Source: Paenibacillus hexagrammi
GTDB lineage: Bacteria > Bacillota > Bacilli > Paenibacillales > NBRC-103111
Length of the DNA: 64,000 nt
Direction of reading: 5' to 3'
Assembly: GCF_021513275.1 (NCBI RefSeq)
Contig: NZ_CP090978.1
Span: forward strand, 4,912,501 to 4,976,500
A program made the position numbers and the translations under genes. Positions 26,881 through 36,068 of the stretch are shown here, in pieces; position 1 is the first letter of the stretch; every line of letters starts with the position of its first letter. A model generated the notes under the pieces. The model searched no databases and had not been told where the DNA came from. It saw only the letters and a program-made list of their open reading frames with translations.

Positions 26881-27951
26881 CTATGCATTTGCTTTCTGCA
26901 GCTCGATCGTCCAGTCGGCCTCGGCAGTATACGTTCGATTGCTGAATTCCCTGCCGCGAAGCACCACTTTATCCGCATACACCTGCACATACAAACCTTG
27001 CGATTTATGTTTCACTTCCTGCTGGTAGGCTTTATTGAGCGGACGGCCTACCGAGGAATTGTGGAAATAGTGAAACGTTTCCTGCACATAATGCGCAACT
27101 CCGTTTTGAAAATCCATATGCCGGTGCCCGCAAAATACAAACACATTCTTATAGGGCTTGAGCGCCGCCCTGAACTCCCTGGCACGAATCAGTTGGTGTG
27201 TCGCTCCGTTCGTATCCCCGACTGGCAGCGGCTGGTGTGTCATGACGAAAAGCGGCCTGCCCGGCACATAATTCGCCTTCAGGCTCGCCTTGAACCAAGC
27301 CAGTTGATCGTCGGAATACCAAGCCCCTTCTCCTACTTCCGGCTTCTCCTGGACATAGGCTTCTTGCGATAGAAGGAGCATCGTATGATTCTTCACCTTA
27401 TATTCATTGTACGGCTTGCTATAGCCGAAAAACTTCATAAACTGTTCCCTGGACAGAGCATCTGTTTTTCCATTGGGCACGGCTTTCTGATCCCAACTGT
27501 TGTCCTGGTTAATCCAGATCGTATAGTAATCATGGTTGCCCATGTTCGCATGTACAGGCGGCAGTTTATATTCGTTTACAATGGTATGCAGCTCCTTATA
27601 ATCCCGTTCCGTACCTGTATCGGTCAAATCACCGGTCATAATAATGGCGTCTACAGGAGAATCGAAATGAGTAATATCATCTAACGCCTGCCTTAGCTTG
27701 CTTTTCGTCTGCGGGTCTCCAACGCTCACATGCAGGTCGCTTAAGATAAAATAGGATAGAAGCGGCCCGGTCTGCGGCATTTCCGTGCTCTCTGCAGTAC
27801 TGCTTGGTTCCGGATCGGCAGCTGCGGTTGAAGGATCAACTTGGCTGCCCGATAGAAATGTCTTCTTCACCTTCTGGCTAAAATATGCGCTTGCCCCAAT
27901 CAGGAGCGCCCCAATAAACAGGAGCCATCGCAAAAATACTCTCCTTGACAT
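26881..27951 (-). CDS. Calcineurin-like metallophosphoesterase with Tat-type signal
   Basis: About 356 residues. I choose the ATG at 27951 because GAGG lies 7 bases upstream and the protein then begins MSRRVFLRW, a twin-arginine signal, followed by a hydrophobic stretch to about residue 22. The TTG at 27993 would bury this signal. The dinuclear metal-site motifs are all present: SDLH, GDLTDTGTERDY, GNHDYY, THQPL and GHRH. A linker of about 40 residues rich in Ser, Thr and Pro separates signal and enzyme. It probably acts outside the membrane, as Bacillus YkuE does. Substrate unknown. Confidence 0.85.
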   Translation of the reverse strand: MSRRVFLRWLLFIGALLIGASAYFSQKVKKTFLSGSQVDPSTAAADPEPSSTAESTEMPQTGPLLSYFILSDLHVSVGDPQTKSKLRQALDDITHFDSPVDAIIMTGDLTDTGTERDYKELHTIVNEYKLPPVHANMGNHDYYTIWINQDNSWDQKAVPNGKTDALSREQFMKFFGYSKPYNEYKVKNHTMLLLSQEAYVQEKPEVGEGAWYSDDQLAWFKASLKANYVPGRPLFVMTHQPLPVGDTNGATHQLIRAREFRAALKPYKNVFVFCGHRHMDFQNGVAHYVQETFHYFHNSSVGRPLNKAYQQEVKHKSQGLYVQVYADKVVLRGREFSNRTYTAEADWTIELQKANA

Positions 27952-28130
27952 TGCTGCACCTCTACTGGCGTAGGAAGCCTTAAATTTAGTCAACCACCAT
28001 TATAACATAAAACGACAGGGCAATGTGACTGCAGTGCAGCGCTTACTCAACCCGCAAAGCGAAGCCTTCGCTAGGAAGCAAATTCACATTTTCGAGAGAA
28101 GAACTGCATGCATAAACGCTCATAGGATAG

Positions 28131-28166
28131 CAAAAAACCAACGGGACACCTAAGCCCATTGGTTCT
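28131..28166 (-). terminator. Terminator after zwf
   Basis: ACCAACGGG (28137-28145) pairs with CCCATTGGT (28155-28163) with one wobble pair. A T-run follows on the minus strand. It lies about 35 bases past the zwf stop. Confidence 0.75.
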
Positions 28167-28199
28167 TCACTACGTGTATTTCTTTGAACGTCGTCCGGC

Positions 28200-29737
28200 T
28201 TAGGTGAGTACCGATGTCTTCGGCTCGGTAACCCAATCGACTTCGCCTTCATTCTGTCCGTTGATCGGCCACCATTTGAAGCCGTCGTGTTCAAGCAGCT
28301 CTCTCGCTTCCACAGGACCCCATGATCCTGCAGGGTAATGTTTTAGATCGCTAGATGTCTCGGCCCATGCTGCTGCGATCTTATCCACGTACTCCCCAAG
28401 CGAGAGCCACTTCATCCCAGCGGGTGAAATACGTGGAATCTCCTCTTGCCGCGTCATACAGCAGACGCTCATAGGCTTCCGGTGTATTGATACCGACTTG
28501 ACAGCTCTGGCAAAAATCCATCGCCACAGGAACGATAACACCCTCTGAGCCCGGCTGCTTGGCGTTCATTTTCAGATAGATGCCCTCCATCGGATTGACG
28601 CGGAAGACAAGCAAATTCGGCTGAAGATCATGCTTCTTAGCCAAGTACACATTGGTTGGAATGTTCTTAAACTCGACCACAACCTCCGTTGTTTTAACCG
28701 GAAGCCTTTTACCTGTACGAATGTAGAAAGGAACTCCCGCCCAACGGAAATTATCTACGAATACACGCGCGGCAAAATAGGTCTCTGTCGTCGACTGCGG
28801 ATTCACCGAATCCTCGCTGCGATATGCAGGGAGCGCCTTACCTTTGGCCGAGCCCTCGCTATACTGGCCCCGAACCACATTATTGCGTACATCGTCGCCA
28901 TCCTGGAACATACGGAGAGAACGGAGTACCTTCACCTTCTCGTCGCGGATGTCTTCGGGATGCAAACGGCTAGGCGGCTCCATGGCCATCATCATGAGCA
29001 TTTGCAGCATGTGATTTTGGCCCATGTCACGGAGAGCGCCGGAATGGTCGTAATAACCTCCACGCTCTTCGACACCTACCGTCTCACTTAGCGTGATTTG
29101 GATGTTCGCTATGTATTTATTGTTCCAAAGCGGTTCGAAGAACGCGTTAGCGAAACGTACGAACTCGATATTTTGCACCATTTCCTTGCCCAAGTAATGA
29201 TCGATACGATAAATATCCTTCTCTTCAAACACTTGACGAAGCTGACCATTCAGGCGCTCTGCCGAAGCGAGATCATAGCCAAAGGGCTTCTCGATCACAA
29301 GACGATGCCATCCTTGAGTCTCAAGAAGACCTCCTTCGCGGAGATTATAGGATACGTTGCCAAACAATTCAGGCGCTAGAGCCAGATAGAACAAACGATT
29401 GCCGCCTGTTTGGTATTGTTCGTCCAATCGGGCGGTTAACTGATTTAGTTGATGAAAACCCTCTACGTTATTAATGTCGAGGGACATATACTCGAACCGC
29501 TGAGCAAATTGCTCCCATTCCGCTTCGTTTTTGCTCTGATAACGGGCAAATTCCTGGATGGAATGCTTCACATCTTCACGAAATTGTTCATTGGTGCGGG
29601 GTCTGCGCGCGAGTCCGACAACCGCAAAATTTTCTCCAAGCTTTCCTTCACGATACAAGCTATAAAAAGCAGGAAACAGCTTTCTTTTTCGCCAGATCAC
29701 CTGTTGCGCCAAAAATATAGAATACAGCTCCACTCAT
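28200..29737 (-). pseudogene. zwf: Glucose-6-phosphate 1-dehydrogenase, two frameshifts as sequenced
   Basis: Pieced together it is a full G6PD of about 511 residues, the first step of the oxidative pentose-phosphate pathway. The true start is probably the ATG at 29737, giving IFGATGDLAK, the NADP-binding motif. A run of five T at 29685-29689 (minus-strand A5, where A4 fits) breaks the frame straight after it; the long middle frame then has the active-site RIDHYLGKE near residue 180. A second break lies in CCCC at 28394-28397, where CCC would give [12 protein letters not shown] and the normal C-terminus [13 protein letters not shown]. Both breaks are one extra base in a short homopolymer, so sequencing error is likelier than decay. 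If real, the gene is dead. Confidence 0.92.
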
Positions 29738-29783
29738 CTATGCATCATTCTTTCTCTATTGGAATTAGTTATTATGCTTAGCA

Positions 29784-29798
29784 TACCTAAAATAGGTA
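29784..29798. promoter_or_regulatory. Short inverted repeat between zwf and the divergent small gene
   Basis: TACCTA-AAA-TAGGTA is a perfect inverted repeat about 50 bases before the zwf start and 140 before the divergent gene. It may be a regulator site; no regulator can be named. Confidence 0.35.
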
Positions 29799-29938
29799 AG
29801 GGATTCAACTTAATATGCAATCAGTTTTATCAATACCTTTGCTAAATTTTCCTGATATATAGACATCTGTCCATACCAACGTCCCACTTTGCGAATAGGC
29901 TGATTACAGATAAACAAATGCGGAGGTGCGTACCTTTT

Positions 29939-30274
29939 ATGGAAAGAGTTTTCCCAGTAACGGAAAAAAGTTGTGCGGCGTACTGCGGCAAACCGGTGTT
30001 CATTTACTTGTATGACGGCTCGGAGATCTACGGTGTTCTAAGCCGAGTCGAGAACGGCCATCTGATTCTCAACGATAAAGCCGCTACCGTCACTAGCTCC
30101 CAAAGCAAGAAACGTAAATCTGTTGCAGTAAAATCCAGGAAGAAGGAAGAACAAGCGGAAACGAAAGCATTCCATGACGTATACCCAGGACCGTTAAGCT
30201 TCGGCGGCTTCGCTTATAACGAGGCTCTTGCGCTGCCGCTAGCTTCCACTGCATTCTTATTCGCCATCGTTTAA
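29939..30274 (+). CDS. Small protein of unknown function, possible Sm-like fold
   Basis: A 111-residue protein if the ATG at 29939 is used (GGAGG 12 bases upstream); the ATG at 29918 lies before that ribosome site. Residues 14-44 (GKPVFIYLYDGSEIYGVLSRV, then ENGHLILN) show the pattern of alternating strands seen in Sm/Hfq-type barrels, but this is only a resemblance. A lysine/arginine-rich segment near 60-75 and a Gly/Ala-rich C-terminus follow. I do not recognise the family. It ends at a terminator shared with the GNAT gene. Confidence 0.65.
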   Translation: MERVFPVTEKSCAAYCGKPVFIYLYDGSEIYGVLSRVENGHLILNDKAATVTSSQSKKRKSVAVKSRKKEEQAETKAFHDVYPGPLSFGGFAYNEALALPLASTAFLFAIV

Positions 30275-30277
30275 AGC

Positions 30278-30321
30278 ATAAGAGGGCTACCGACCTAAGT
30301 GTCTGCAGCCCTCTTATTTTT
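30278..30321. terminator. Bidirectional terminator between convergent genes
   Basis: ATAAGAGGGCT (30278-30288) pairs perfectly with AGCCCTCTTAT (30307-30317), followed by T6. It serves the small gene on the left and the GNAT gene on the right. Confidence 0.9.
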
Positions 30322-30323
30322 TG

Positions 30324-30770
30324 TCAATGAAGCGGCTTACTCATTCGGTAACAGCCCAAATCGGGAAAATACTGCTCCGTGCTGTAGCCCCTGCCCATAT
30401 AAAATTGCAGCGCTTTCGGATTGCTGTCATCCACAAATAGCTCCGCATGGTGACATCCCCTAGCTCTTCCGAACTCTTCTGCGGCTCTCATTAATTCCTT
30501 CCCCCATCCCCGGCTCTGGGTTCTAGGGTCAACCGCAAGCATATCGATGAAAAGCACCTTTGATTTATGCAGCAGCGAAATGAAGCCCACAGGTGCGCGA
30601 AGCCCTTTCGCCACAACGAAAGTTGTGCCTTGATTCAATCTTTTTTTAATTTCCGTAAAAGTAGCAGAAGCGTTCGCGGCTCTTTTGAACTTGGAGAAAG
30701 GAACCAGCTGGTCTACGACCAAACGATGTATACTCCTATCATCCACTGAGGGCAATCGTTTACGAATCAT
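30324..30770 (-). CDS. GNAT-family N-acetyltransferase
   Basis: A 148-residue GNAT fold. The acetyl-CoA pyrophosphate loop is SRGWGKELM near residue 100 (the Q/R-x-x-G-x-G/A motif), preceded by the strand LFIDMLAVDP and followed by HAELFVDDSNPKALQFYMGRG, the usual last motif. I start at the ATG at 30770, with GGAGG 9 bases upstream; the longer TTG frame overlaps that site. The acceptor is unknown and the neighbours give no hint. Confidence 0.88.
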   Translation of the reverse strand: MIRKRLPSVDDRSIHRLVVDQLVPFSKFKRAANASATFTEIKKRLNQGTTFVVAKGLRAPVGFISLLHKSKVLFIDMLAVDPRTQSRGWGKELMRAAEEFGRARGCHHAELFVDDSNPKALQFYMGRGYSTEQYFPDLGCYRMSKPLH

Positions 30771-30958
30771 TCGGCATCGCCTCCACAAGAAGCAATAATG
30801 CTATCTTATGTGTAAAAGCCGTGACTTGCTTCCGCGATTCTTTGCCTATCTTTCGTTTTTTTCGCTGCAAGCCCAATTTACCCCAAATCGTTCCAATGTT
30901 ATACTAGCAGTAAGTGGAATATTCCAGTCCGAGCATCTTAGAAAATGAGGTGAATACC

Positions 30959-31651
30959 TTGATTACAGCCTATCCTCTTGCCATCATTAACAGCTATAAG
31001 ACCAATAAAGACTACTATAAAGTGTCCTCTGTACGCAGTGTTAGCGGCAGTCCGGGCAAGTCCAGGCAATTCCTGAACCTGCCCTATGATCAGACCGCCT
31101 ATAAGCAGCTGGTCAAACAGGCGGCGCAAGATACGGCCGATCTTGTGCGTTCGGCGGACGATGCCAAGCAATCAGCCAAAGCATGGCTGCAGGCTAGCTC
31201 GCGCTTTGCCCCCGATTCCTCAGAGGATACCAATGAACTCATAAAGCCTCTCCGTCAATTTGTCTCCTCGTTCAACAAGCTGCAGGAGAACTTGAATCAA
31301 TCGGGAGGTCAAGTAAACCTGACGTTAGCTAAGGGTATCGATCAAGCCGCTAAGCTTTATCTAGCCCAGGGGCCTGGCATCTCACCTGATGAGAACGGAG
31401 CCCTGCAGCTCCATGAAGACGAATTCAAGAAGCTCGTAGCTGACGGTCTGTCTGATATAAAAAAACGGCTGAAAGGCGTCAGCAACTTTGCTTCACTGCT
31501 AGGCAGCACCATGGATTCCCTAGAACAATTGCCTTCGGAGGGCTTGTTCCAAGTGGAGAACTCACCGCTCCAGACATACACCCAATACCGCAGGCAGAAG
31601 GGATATTTACCGGTCCCCATGAAAGGTTTACTGCTCGATACACGCATGTAA
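30959..31651 (+). CDS. Protein of unknown function, FliD-like architecture suspected
   Basis: A 230-residue protein. I start at a TTG (30959) because GAGGTG lies 6 bases upstream; the longer frame has no ribosome site. The sequence is hydrophilic with no signal or membrane span. It is mostly helical, with KLVKQAAQDTADLVRSADDA and FVSSFNKLQENLNQSGG segments that recall the helical stem of flagellar cap protein FliD and related coil proteins, plus EFKKLVADGLSDIKKRL. I do not recognise a named family. It stands alone, with a terminator just after it. Confidence 0.7.
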   Translation: MITAYPLAIINSYKTNKDYYKVSSVRSVSGSPGKSRQFLNLPYDQTAYKQLVKQAAQDTADLVRSADDAKQSAKAWLQASSRFAPDSSEDTNELIKPLRQFVSSFNKLQENLNQSGGQVNLTLAKGIDQAAKLYLAQGPGISPDENGALQLHEDEFKKLVADGLSDIKKRLKGVSNFASLLGSTMDSLEQLPSEGLFQVENSPLQTYTQYRRQKGYLPVPMKGLLLDTRM

Positions 31652-31685
31652 AGCCGTATGAGACGAGTGCTCACACGGCTTTTTA
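31651..31685. terminator. Terminator between convergent genes
   Basis: AAGCCGT-A-TGAG pairs with CTCA-C-ACGGCTT, followed by TTTATT. It overlaps the end of the unknown gene and precedes the cysK stop. Confidence 0.75.
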
Positions 31686-32624
31686 TTATTGCTGATACAG
31701 CGTCGTAGATAAATATCGCTCCCCAGTATCCGGCAGAAGGACAACGATGTTCTTGCCCCTATTCTCCGCCCTTCTAGCAAGCTGAACAGCCGCATGAACG
31801 GCAGCTCCTGAAGATATGCCTACCAAGAGGCCTTCCGTTCGCGCAAGCAACCTCGACGCCTCAAAAGCATCCTCATGGTGAACTTGTACGATTTCATCCA
31901 CTGACTCAGCATTATACACGCTTGGAATAAAGCCCGGTCCTAATCCCTGCAATTGATGGGCTCCCCTCGTTCCTCCGGATAAGACAGGAGATTCAGAAGG
32001 CTCCACAGCGACAATTTGAATGGATGGCTTACGCTGCTTCAGTACTTCACCTACACCCGTTATCGTTCCGCCCGTTCCCACTCCGGCTACGAAGAGATCG
32101 ATTTCGCCATTCGTATCCCGCCATATTTCCTCTGCCGTCGTTTGCCTATGAATCCGAGGATTGGCCGGATTGTCGAATTGATGCGCTACAAACGCATGGG
32201 GAATTTGTTCAGCCAACTCCTCAGCTCTTCGAAGCGCCCCCGGCATTCCCTCCGAGCCCGGCGTCAAAATCAACTCCGCACCTAGAGCCTGCAGTACATT
32301 TCTGCGCTCCACACTGAACGTCTCCGGCAGCACAATCATAAGCCGATAGCCTTTAGCCGCAGCTACAAAAGCAAGAGCGATCCCCGTATTTCCGCTGGTC
32401 GCTTCAATAATGACCGAATCCTTACGCAGCAGTCCTTTTTCCTCCGCATCTTGAATCATCGCATAGCCGATTCGATCCTTCACACTACCTGCCGGATTAA
32501 AATATTCCAGCTTGGCGATCAAAGTTGCTTCTAACGACAAGCTTGCTCCATAGCTTCCCAATTCCAATAGCGGGGTATTGCCGATTAATTCTGTAAGATT
32601 CTTGGCGATGTTGGATTTTAGCAT
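31686..32624 (-). CDS. cysK: Cysteine synthase (O-acetylserine sulfhydrylase)
   Basis: A 312-residue PLP enzyme that makes cysteine from O-acetylserine and sulfide. K49 in GSVKDRIG is the PLP lysine. [13 protein letters not shown] near 72 binds the substrate carboxylate, [13 protein letters not shown] near 180 holds the PLP phosphate, and GISSGAA near 265 is the conserved C-terminal loop. Length matches CysK rather than the longer cystathionine beta-synthases. AGGAGG lies 8 bases before the ATG. It appears to be a single-gene unit; I saw no T-box upstream. Confidence 0.95.
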   Translation of the reverse strand: MLKSNIAKNLTELIGNTPLLELGSYGASLSLEATLIAKLEYFNPAGSVKDRIGYAMIQDAEEKGLLRKDSVIIEATSGNTGIALAFVAAAKGYRLMIVLPETFSVERRNVLQALGAELILTPGSEGMPGALRRAEELAEQIPHAFVAHQFDNPANPRIHRQTTAEEIWRDTNGEIDLFVAGVGTGGTITGVGEVLKQRKPSIQIVAVEPSESPVLSGGTRGAHQLQGLGPGFIPSVYNAESVDEIVQVHHEDAFEASRLLARTEGLLVGISSGAAVHAAVQLARRAENRGKNIVVLLPDTGERYLSTTLYQQ

Positions 32625-32717
32625 GCAGATTTCCTCCTTTGAATTAAATCTTATTTTTCCAACCAGATTAATTGGTTATTTAACCGTAACACGATGTGCC
32701 GCATTTTTACAAGCAAT

Positions 32718-32774
32718 ACAAAAAACTCCTTAATCTCACCACCCTTACTTACAAGGCGATAAGACCAGGAGTTC
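32718..32774 (-). terminator. Terminator after the lia-lepB unit
   Basis: AACTCCT (32724-32730) pairs with AGGAGTT (32767-32773) with a partly paired long loop, followed by T6 on the minus strand. It lies about 20 bases past the signal peptidase stop. Confidence 0.65.
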
Positions 32775-32795
32775 CATTTTGATCGGTCTAATGAC

Positions 32796-33344
32796 TTAGA
32801 ACAGCTTCTTACCCAGAACATGATCCAGCGGCACAAAACCAATGACCCGGCTATCCATACTGTTGTTGCGGTTATCTCCCATGACAAACACGTGGTCGGC
32901 GGGGACCGTCCAGGACTTCATCTTGTCATCTTTCATTTGCTCGTTGAGATAAGGCTCATCCAGAAGCTCCCCATTGCGATACACATGGTGATCCTTGTAC
33001 TCAATCACATCTCCGGGCTTGCCTATCACACGTTTGATCCAAACATGCTGGTCGTCCGTTCGGGTAAACAAATTCAGAAGCGGACTATCCAGGAGGTCAT
33101 TCTTAAAGGTCCGTTTCATATTGACGCGGCTGTCGATGATGACAATGTCACCGTAATCCGGCTCTGACGAAAAGGTATGCGGCAGCTTGGATACATAGAC
33201 TCTTTGCTTATCATGAAGGGTTGGGTCCATGGAATGCCCCATCACCTTCGTTGACTGAAATACAAATACGCCCAAGAATACGACAAGGACGAAGGAGATG
33301 GCAATCGAACCGAACCAGCTCCATATTTGCTTCAATATATTCAT
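32796..33344 (-). CDS. lepB: Type I signal peptidase
   Basis: A 182-residue membrane protease that removes signal peptides from secreted proteins. One N-terminal membrane span (about residues 10-30) is followed by the catalytic serine S38 in GHSMDP, the general-base lysine in IKRVIGKPGD near 100, and MGDNRNNSMDSR near 150, all hallmarks of family S26. This is the short Bacillus Sip form. I choose the ATG at 33344, with GAGGAGGAG upstream, since a longer frame would only add a basic tail overlapping the response-regulator gene. It follows liaR by 22 bases and so is probably part of the lia operon. Confidence 0.92.
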   Translation of the reverse strand: MNILKQIWSWFGSIAISFVLVVFLGVFVFQSTKVMGHSMDPTLHDKQRVYVSKLPHTFSSEPDYGDIVIIDSRVNMKRTFKNDLLDSPLLNLFTRTDDQHVWIKRVIGKPGDVIEYKDHHVYRNGELLDEPYLNEQMKDDKMKSWTVPADHVFVMGDNRNNSMDSRVIGFVPLDHVLGKKLF

Positions 33345-33366
33345 TCGTTTGCTCCTCCTCTTACTT

Positions 33367-34011
33367 TTACTCGGCCAATCCATTCTTGAACGCATAAATA
33401 GCCGCTTGAGTACGATCTTCCACTCCCAGCTTGGCCAGTACATTGGTCACATGAAACTTAACCGTTTTGACACCGATAAATAATTCATCCGCCAGTTCTT
33501 GGTTAGATTTCCCTTTTGCAATTAATCGCAGTACTTCCATTTCCCGTTCTGTAAGCTCTTCATGCGGAGCGCTCGCCGGCTTCGGCTGGCGAAAACGGTT
33601 CATAATCTTAGAGGCCACCTGAGATTCCAGAATCGATTGGCCGTTAGCAGCCGCGCGAATAGCTTGTGCGATTTCTGAAGCCCGCGACGTCTTCAATAAA
33701 TAGCTGAATGCGCCCGCTTCGATAACCGGGTACATTTTTTCATCGTCAAGAAAGCTGGTTAGTACAATCACCTTGCACTCCGGATACAGCTGCAGCAGCT
33801 TGCGTGTTGTCTCAATGCCATCCATACCCTCCATGACCAGGTCCATAAGAACCACATCCGGCTTGTACTCCTGTGCCAGACGTATGCCATCCTGTCCATT
33901 GCTGGCCTCTCCGACAACCTCGATTCCATCTTCAGTGCCAAGCACTGCGGCCAGCCCGATTCTCACCATCTCATGATCATCTACAAGAAGTACTTTAATA
34001 TTCGATTCCAT
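33367..34011 (-). CDS. liaR: LiaR-like response regulator (NarL/FixJ type)
   Basis: A 214-residue two-domain regulator. Receiver: DD at 11-12, phosphoacceptor D57 and the conserved Thr and Lys. LuxR-type HTH: LTEREMEVLRLIAKGKSNQE and FIGVKTVKFHVTNVLAKLGV, close to LiaR/VraR proteins that answer cell-envelope stress. I start at the ATG at 34011 with GGAG 9 bases upstream. It lies in the order liaF, liaS, liaR, with the signal peptidase gene downstream. Its own control of this operon is likely from known Lia systems but I did not find a clear binding site. Confidence 0.92.
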   Translation of the reverse strand: MESNIKVLLVDDHEMVRIGLAAVLGTEDGIEVVGEASNGQDGIRLAQEYKPDVVLMDLVMEGMDGIETTRKLLQLYPECKVIVLTSFLDDEKMYPVIEAGAFSYLLKTSRASEIAQAIRAAANGQSILESQVASKIMNRFRQPKPASAPHEELTEREMEVLRLIAKGKSNQELADELFIGVKTVKFHVTNVLAKLGVEDRTQAAIYAFKNGLAE

Positions 34012-34078
34012 GATTCGATACTCCTCTCCTTGCACCTGTCTCCCAGCACTTCCCATAGGGGAATTATCTGCTCACAAA

Positions 34079-35128
34079 TTATGGCTCCTGCCCAATTAGC
34101 GGAACCCGGATTTCGATCCTCGTTCCCCGCTCGGGCGCTGTAATGATATGTAAATGCCCGCCAATCTCATTCACGCGTTCTTTCATCGAGACAATACCAT
34201 AGGACGCATGCTTCTTAGCATCCAAATCAAACCCTACGCCGTCATCGCGAATGGACAAACGTATACCATCTGGGCGATGCAGGAGCTTGACCTCCAGCTT
34301 GTTCGCCTTGGAGTGCCGCAGCGCATTAGACAGCGCCTCCTGCACGATACGAAACAGGTGATCCTCGATCCCCTTGGGCAGCCGAATTTCATCGTCCATA
34401 TCCCATGAAATCTCCATCGGAACCTTGGCCGCTAATTCACGCAGCAGCTCAACAAGGCCTTCGGACAAGCGCTTTCCTTCCAGATGCACCGGCCGTAAAT
34501 GAAGCAGCAGGGCTCTCATCTCGGATTGAGCAACTGAAGCCATTTCTTCGATAAGATGAATTTGCCGCTGAGCTTTGCTGAAATCCTTATCCAGCGTCCG
34601 CCCCACTGCCGTAGCCGTCATAGATATGGCAAACAATTGCTGACTAACCGCGTCATGCAGCTCTCTAGCCAATCTTTGGCGTTCTTCAATGACCGCCGAT
34701 AGCCTCGCCTTCTCAGCAAGCTCCGCATTATCATTAGAGAGCCGCTGGAGGGAAGTAACCTGTTCCTCCCATTTCTTCATCACTCGACCCAGCTGCTCGC
34801 CGAGTCTACCGATTTCGTCTTCACCGTGCTCAAAGCCACCGCGGCTAAAGGTTCCCTTTTCCAGCTGGATCATCGTCTCCATAAGAGGCTCCAGCCTGCG
34901 GGTGACACGATTGCTGCTCCAGAAGCCGTAGACGGCTCCGATGACTAGCACTGACCCAACTACCAGGAAGCTGATCTGCACACCTTCCTGCCAGGTGCGG
35001 AATGGAACGATCATATTACGAGAGCTGAGAAAATATAAAACTGCTCCTAAAATGATCAGACTGAAAAGAATGGATTCCCCCATGCTGCGCCATATCATAT
35101 TCGTTAACTTTCTTTTATAGCCGTCCAA
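34079..35128 (-). CDS. liaS: LiaS-like sensor histidine kinase
   Basis: A 349-residue HisKA_3-type kinase. Two membrane spans (about 15-35 and 48-70) enclose a very short outside loop, which marks an intramembrane-sensing kinase. A HAMP-like segment follows, then RLARELHDAVSQQLFA near 150 with the phosphoaccepting His, and an ATPase domain with IVQEALSNALRHS and DDGVGFD. In Lia systems LiaF holds this kinase inactive until the envelope is damaged. It starts 44 bases after liaF and is 67 bases before liaR. Confidence 0.93.
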   Translation of the reverse strand: MDGYKRKLTNMIWRSMGESILFSLIILGAVLYFLSSRNMIVPFRTWQEGVQISFLVVGSVLVIGAVYGFWSSNRVTRRLEPLMETMIQLEKGTFSRGGFEHGEDEIGRLGEQLGRVMKKWEEQVTSLQRLSNDNAELAEKARLSAVIEERQRLARELHDAVSQQLFAISMTATAVGRTLDKDFSKAQRQIHLIEEMASVAQSEMRALLLHLRPVHLEGKRLSEGLVELLRELAAKVPMEISWDMDDEIRLPKGIEDHLFRIVQEALSNALRHSKANKLEVKLLHRPDGIRLSIRDDGVGFDLDAKKHASYGIVSMKERVNEIGGHLHIITAPERGTRIEIRVPLIGQEP

Positions 35129-35172
35129 GCACGGTCCTCCTTCTCCAGCCTGGTCCGGATCCCCGGATCAAC

Positions 35173-35835
35173 TTACAAAATTTTAATGTCCACATCTCCT
35201 ACGATGTAAGAGACAACTAGTTTCACTCGATGGTCCGCCCACTCATAATTACTGGACTCCCAGATAAGCTTGTTCAACACACCAGCTTCTTTTTCCCGTC
35301 CTGCTGCTATTTGACCCATTATCACAGATGAGGTGACGGAAATACCTATATCTTCAGGTACGATAATATCAACATCGCCAATGACGCCTTGAAGAATGAG
35401 CGTCGTTTCTTTTTTCTCGAGGATCGCGAGAGATAGGTCAATATAAGTTTCACCGATGACGTACCAAATGCTGCTATTACGCAGAATCCACGGCTCTCGT
35501 CCCAATCTCATGCTGTCGATAATTTTATGCTTCTGGTTGTACGATTCGTCTTTAGGGAATTGCTTGGATCGAATAAAATAAAGTCCCAACAAAATCAAAA
35601 CAATGGAAATGACGATGGACAGATGGTTGGCAAATAAGATGACAATTCCCGCACCGATCAGCACATAGCCTTTTCGTTCTCTTCGCGATCTGATTCGATG
35701 AATACCCAATAGAACGAGGAGAATCGCAAGAATGGGAAAAAAGCCGACCGTATGATCCAGAAGTAAAAAAAGACCGGCCCCGATCAGCAGCAGCGCTGTA
35801 TTCCGGCTTCGGTTAGGTTTCGTATCTTCTCCCAT
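35173..35835 (-). CDS. liaF: LiaF-like inhibitor protein of the Lia system
   Basis: A 220-residue membrane protein. Three to four short membrane spans lie in the first 90 residues (LLLIGAGLFLLLDHTVGFF and the following pairs), and the C-terminal half is the LiaF-type beta-helix (LILQGVIGDVDIIVPEDI, then VKLVVSYIVGDVDIKIL). LiaF proteins repress LiaS in unstressed cells. GAGGAGG precedes the ATG. It is followed directly by liaS and liaR and preceded by a repeat array and a PspA-like gene. Confidence 0.9.
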   Translation of the reverse strand: MGEDTKPNRSRNTALLLIGAGLFLLLDHTVGFFPILAILLVLLGIHRIRSRRERKGYVLIGAGIVILFANHLSIVISIVLILLGLYFIRSKQFPKDESYNQKHKIIDSMRLGREPWILRNSSIWYVIGETYIDLSLAILEKKETTLILQGVIGDVDIIVPEDIGISVTSSVIMGQIAAGREKEAGVLNKLIWESSNYEWADHRVKLVVSYIVGDVDIKIL

Positions 35836-36068
35836 GTTGCACCTCCTCTGGCTGCTCGATTATAAGATAGGCTGTACACATTGTGGTAAAAAGCCGCTGT
35901 GACCGCATTATTCTAGCATACCATAAGAATCTGCGCCCTCCAAGATGAAAAGACGCGACCAGCGCTGCTCTCCGCGCACAGCCCTGCCCCATTTTGGGTG
36001 CGACTTGGAGGCGCGTAAGTTGCATGGCGAGCGCTAGCGTGTGGCGCATAGGGCGCATACTCACGTGC

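Noticed and set aside
27071..27082. TGAAACGTTTCC as a fifth fructan operator
   Set aside because: It lies inside the metallophosphoesterase coding region, lacks the flanking AAA and is far from any sugar gene.
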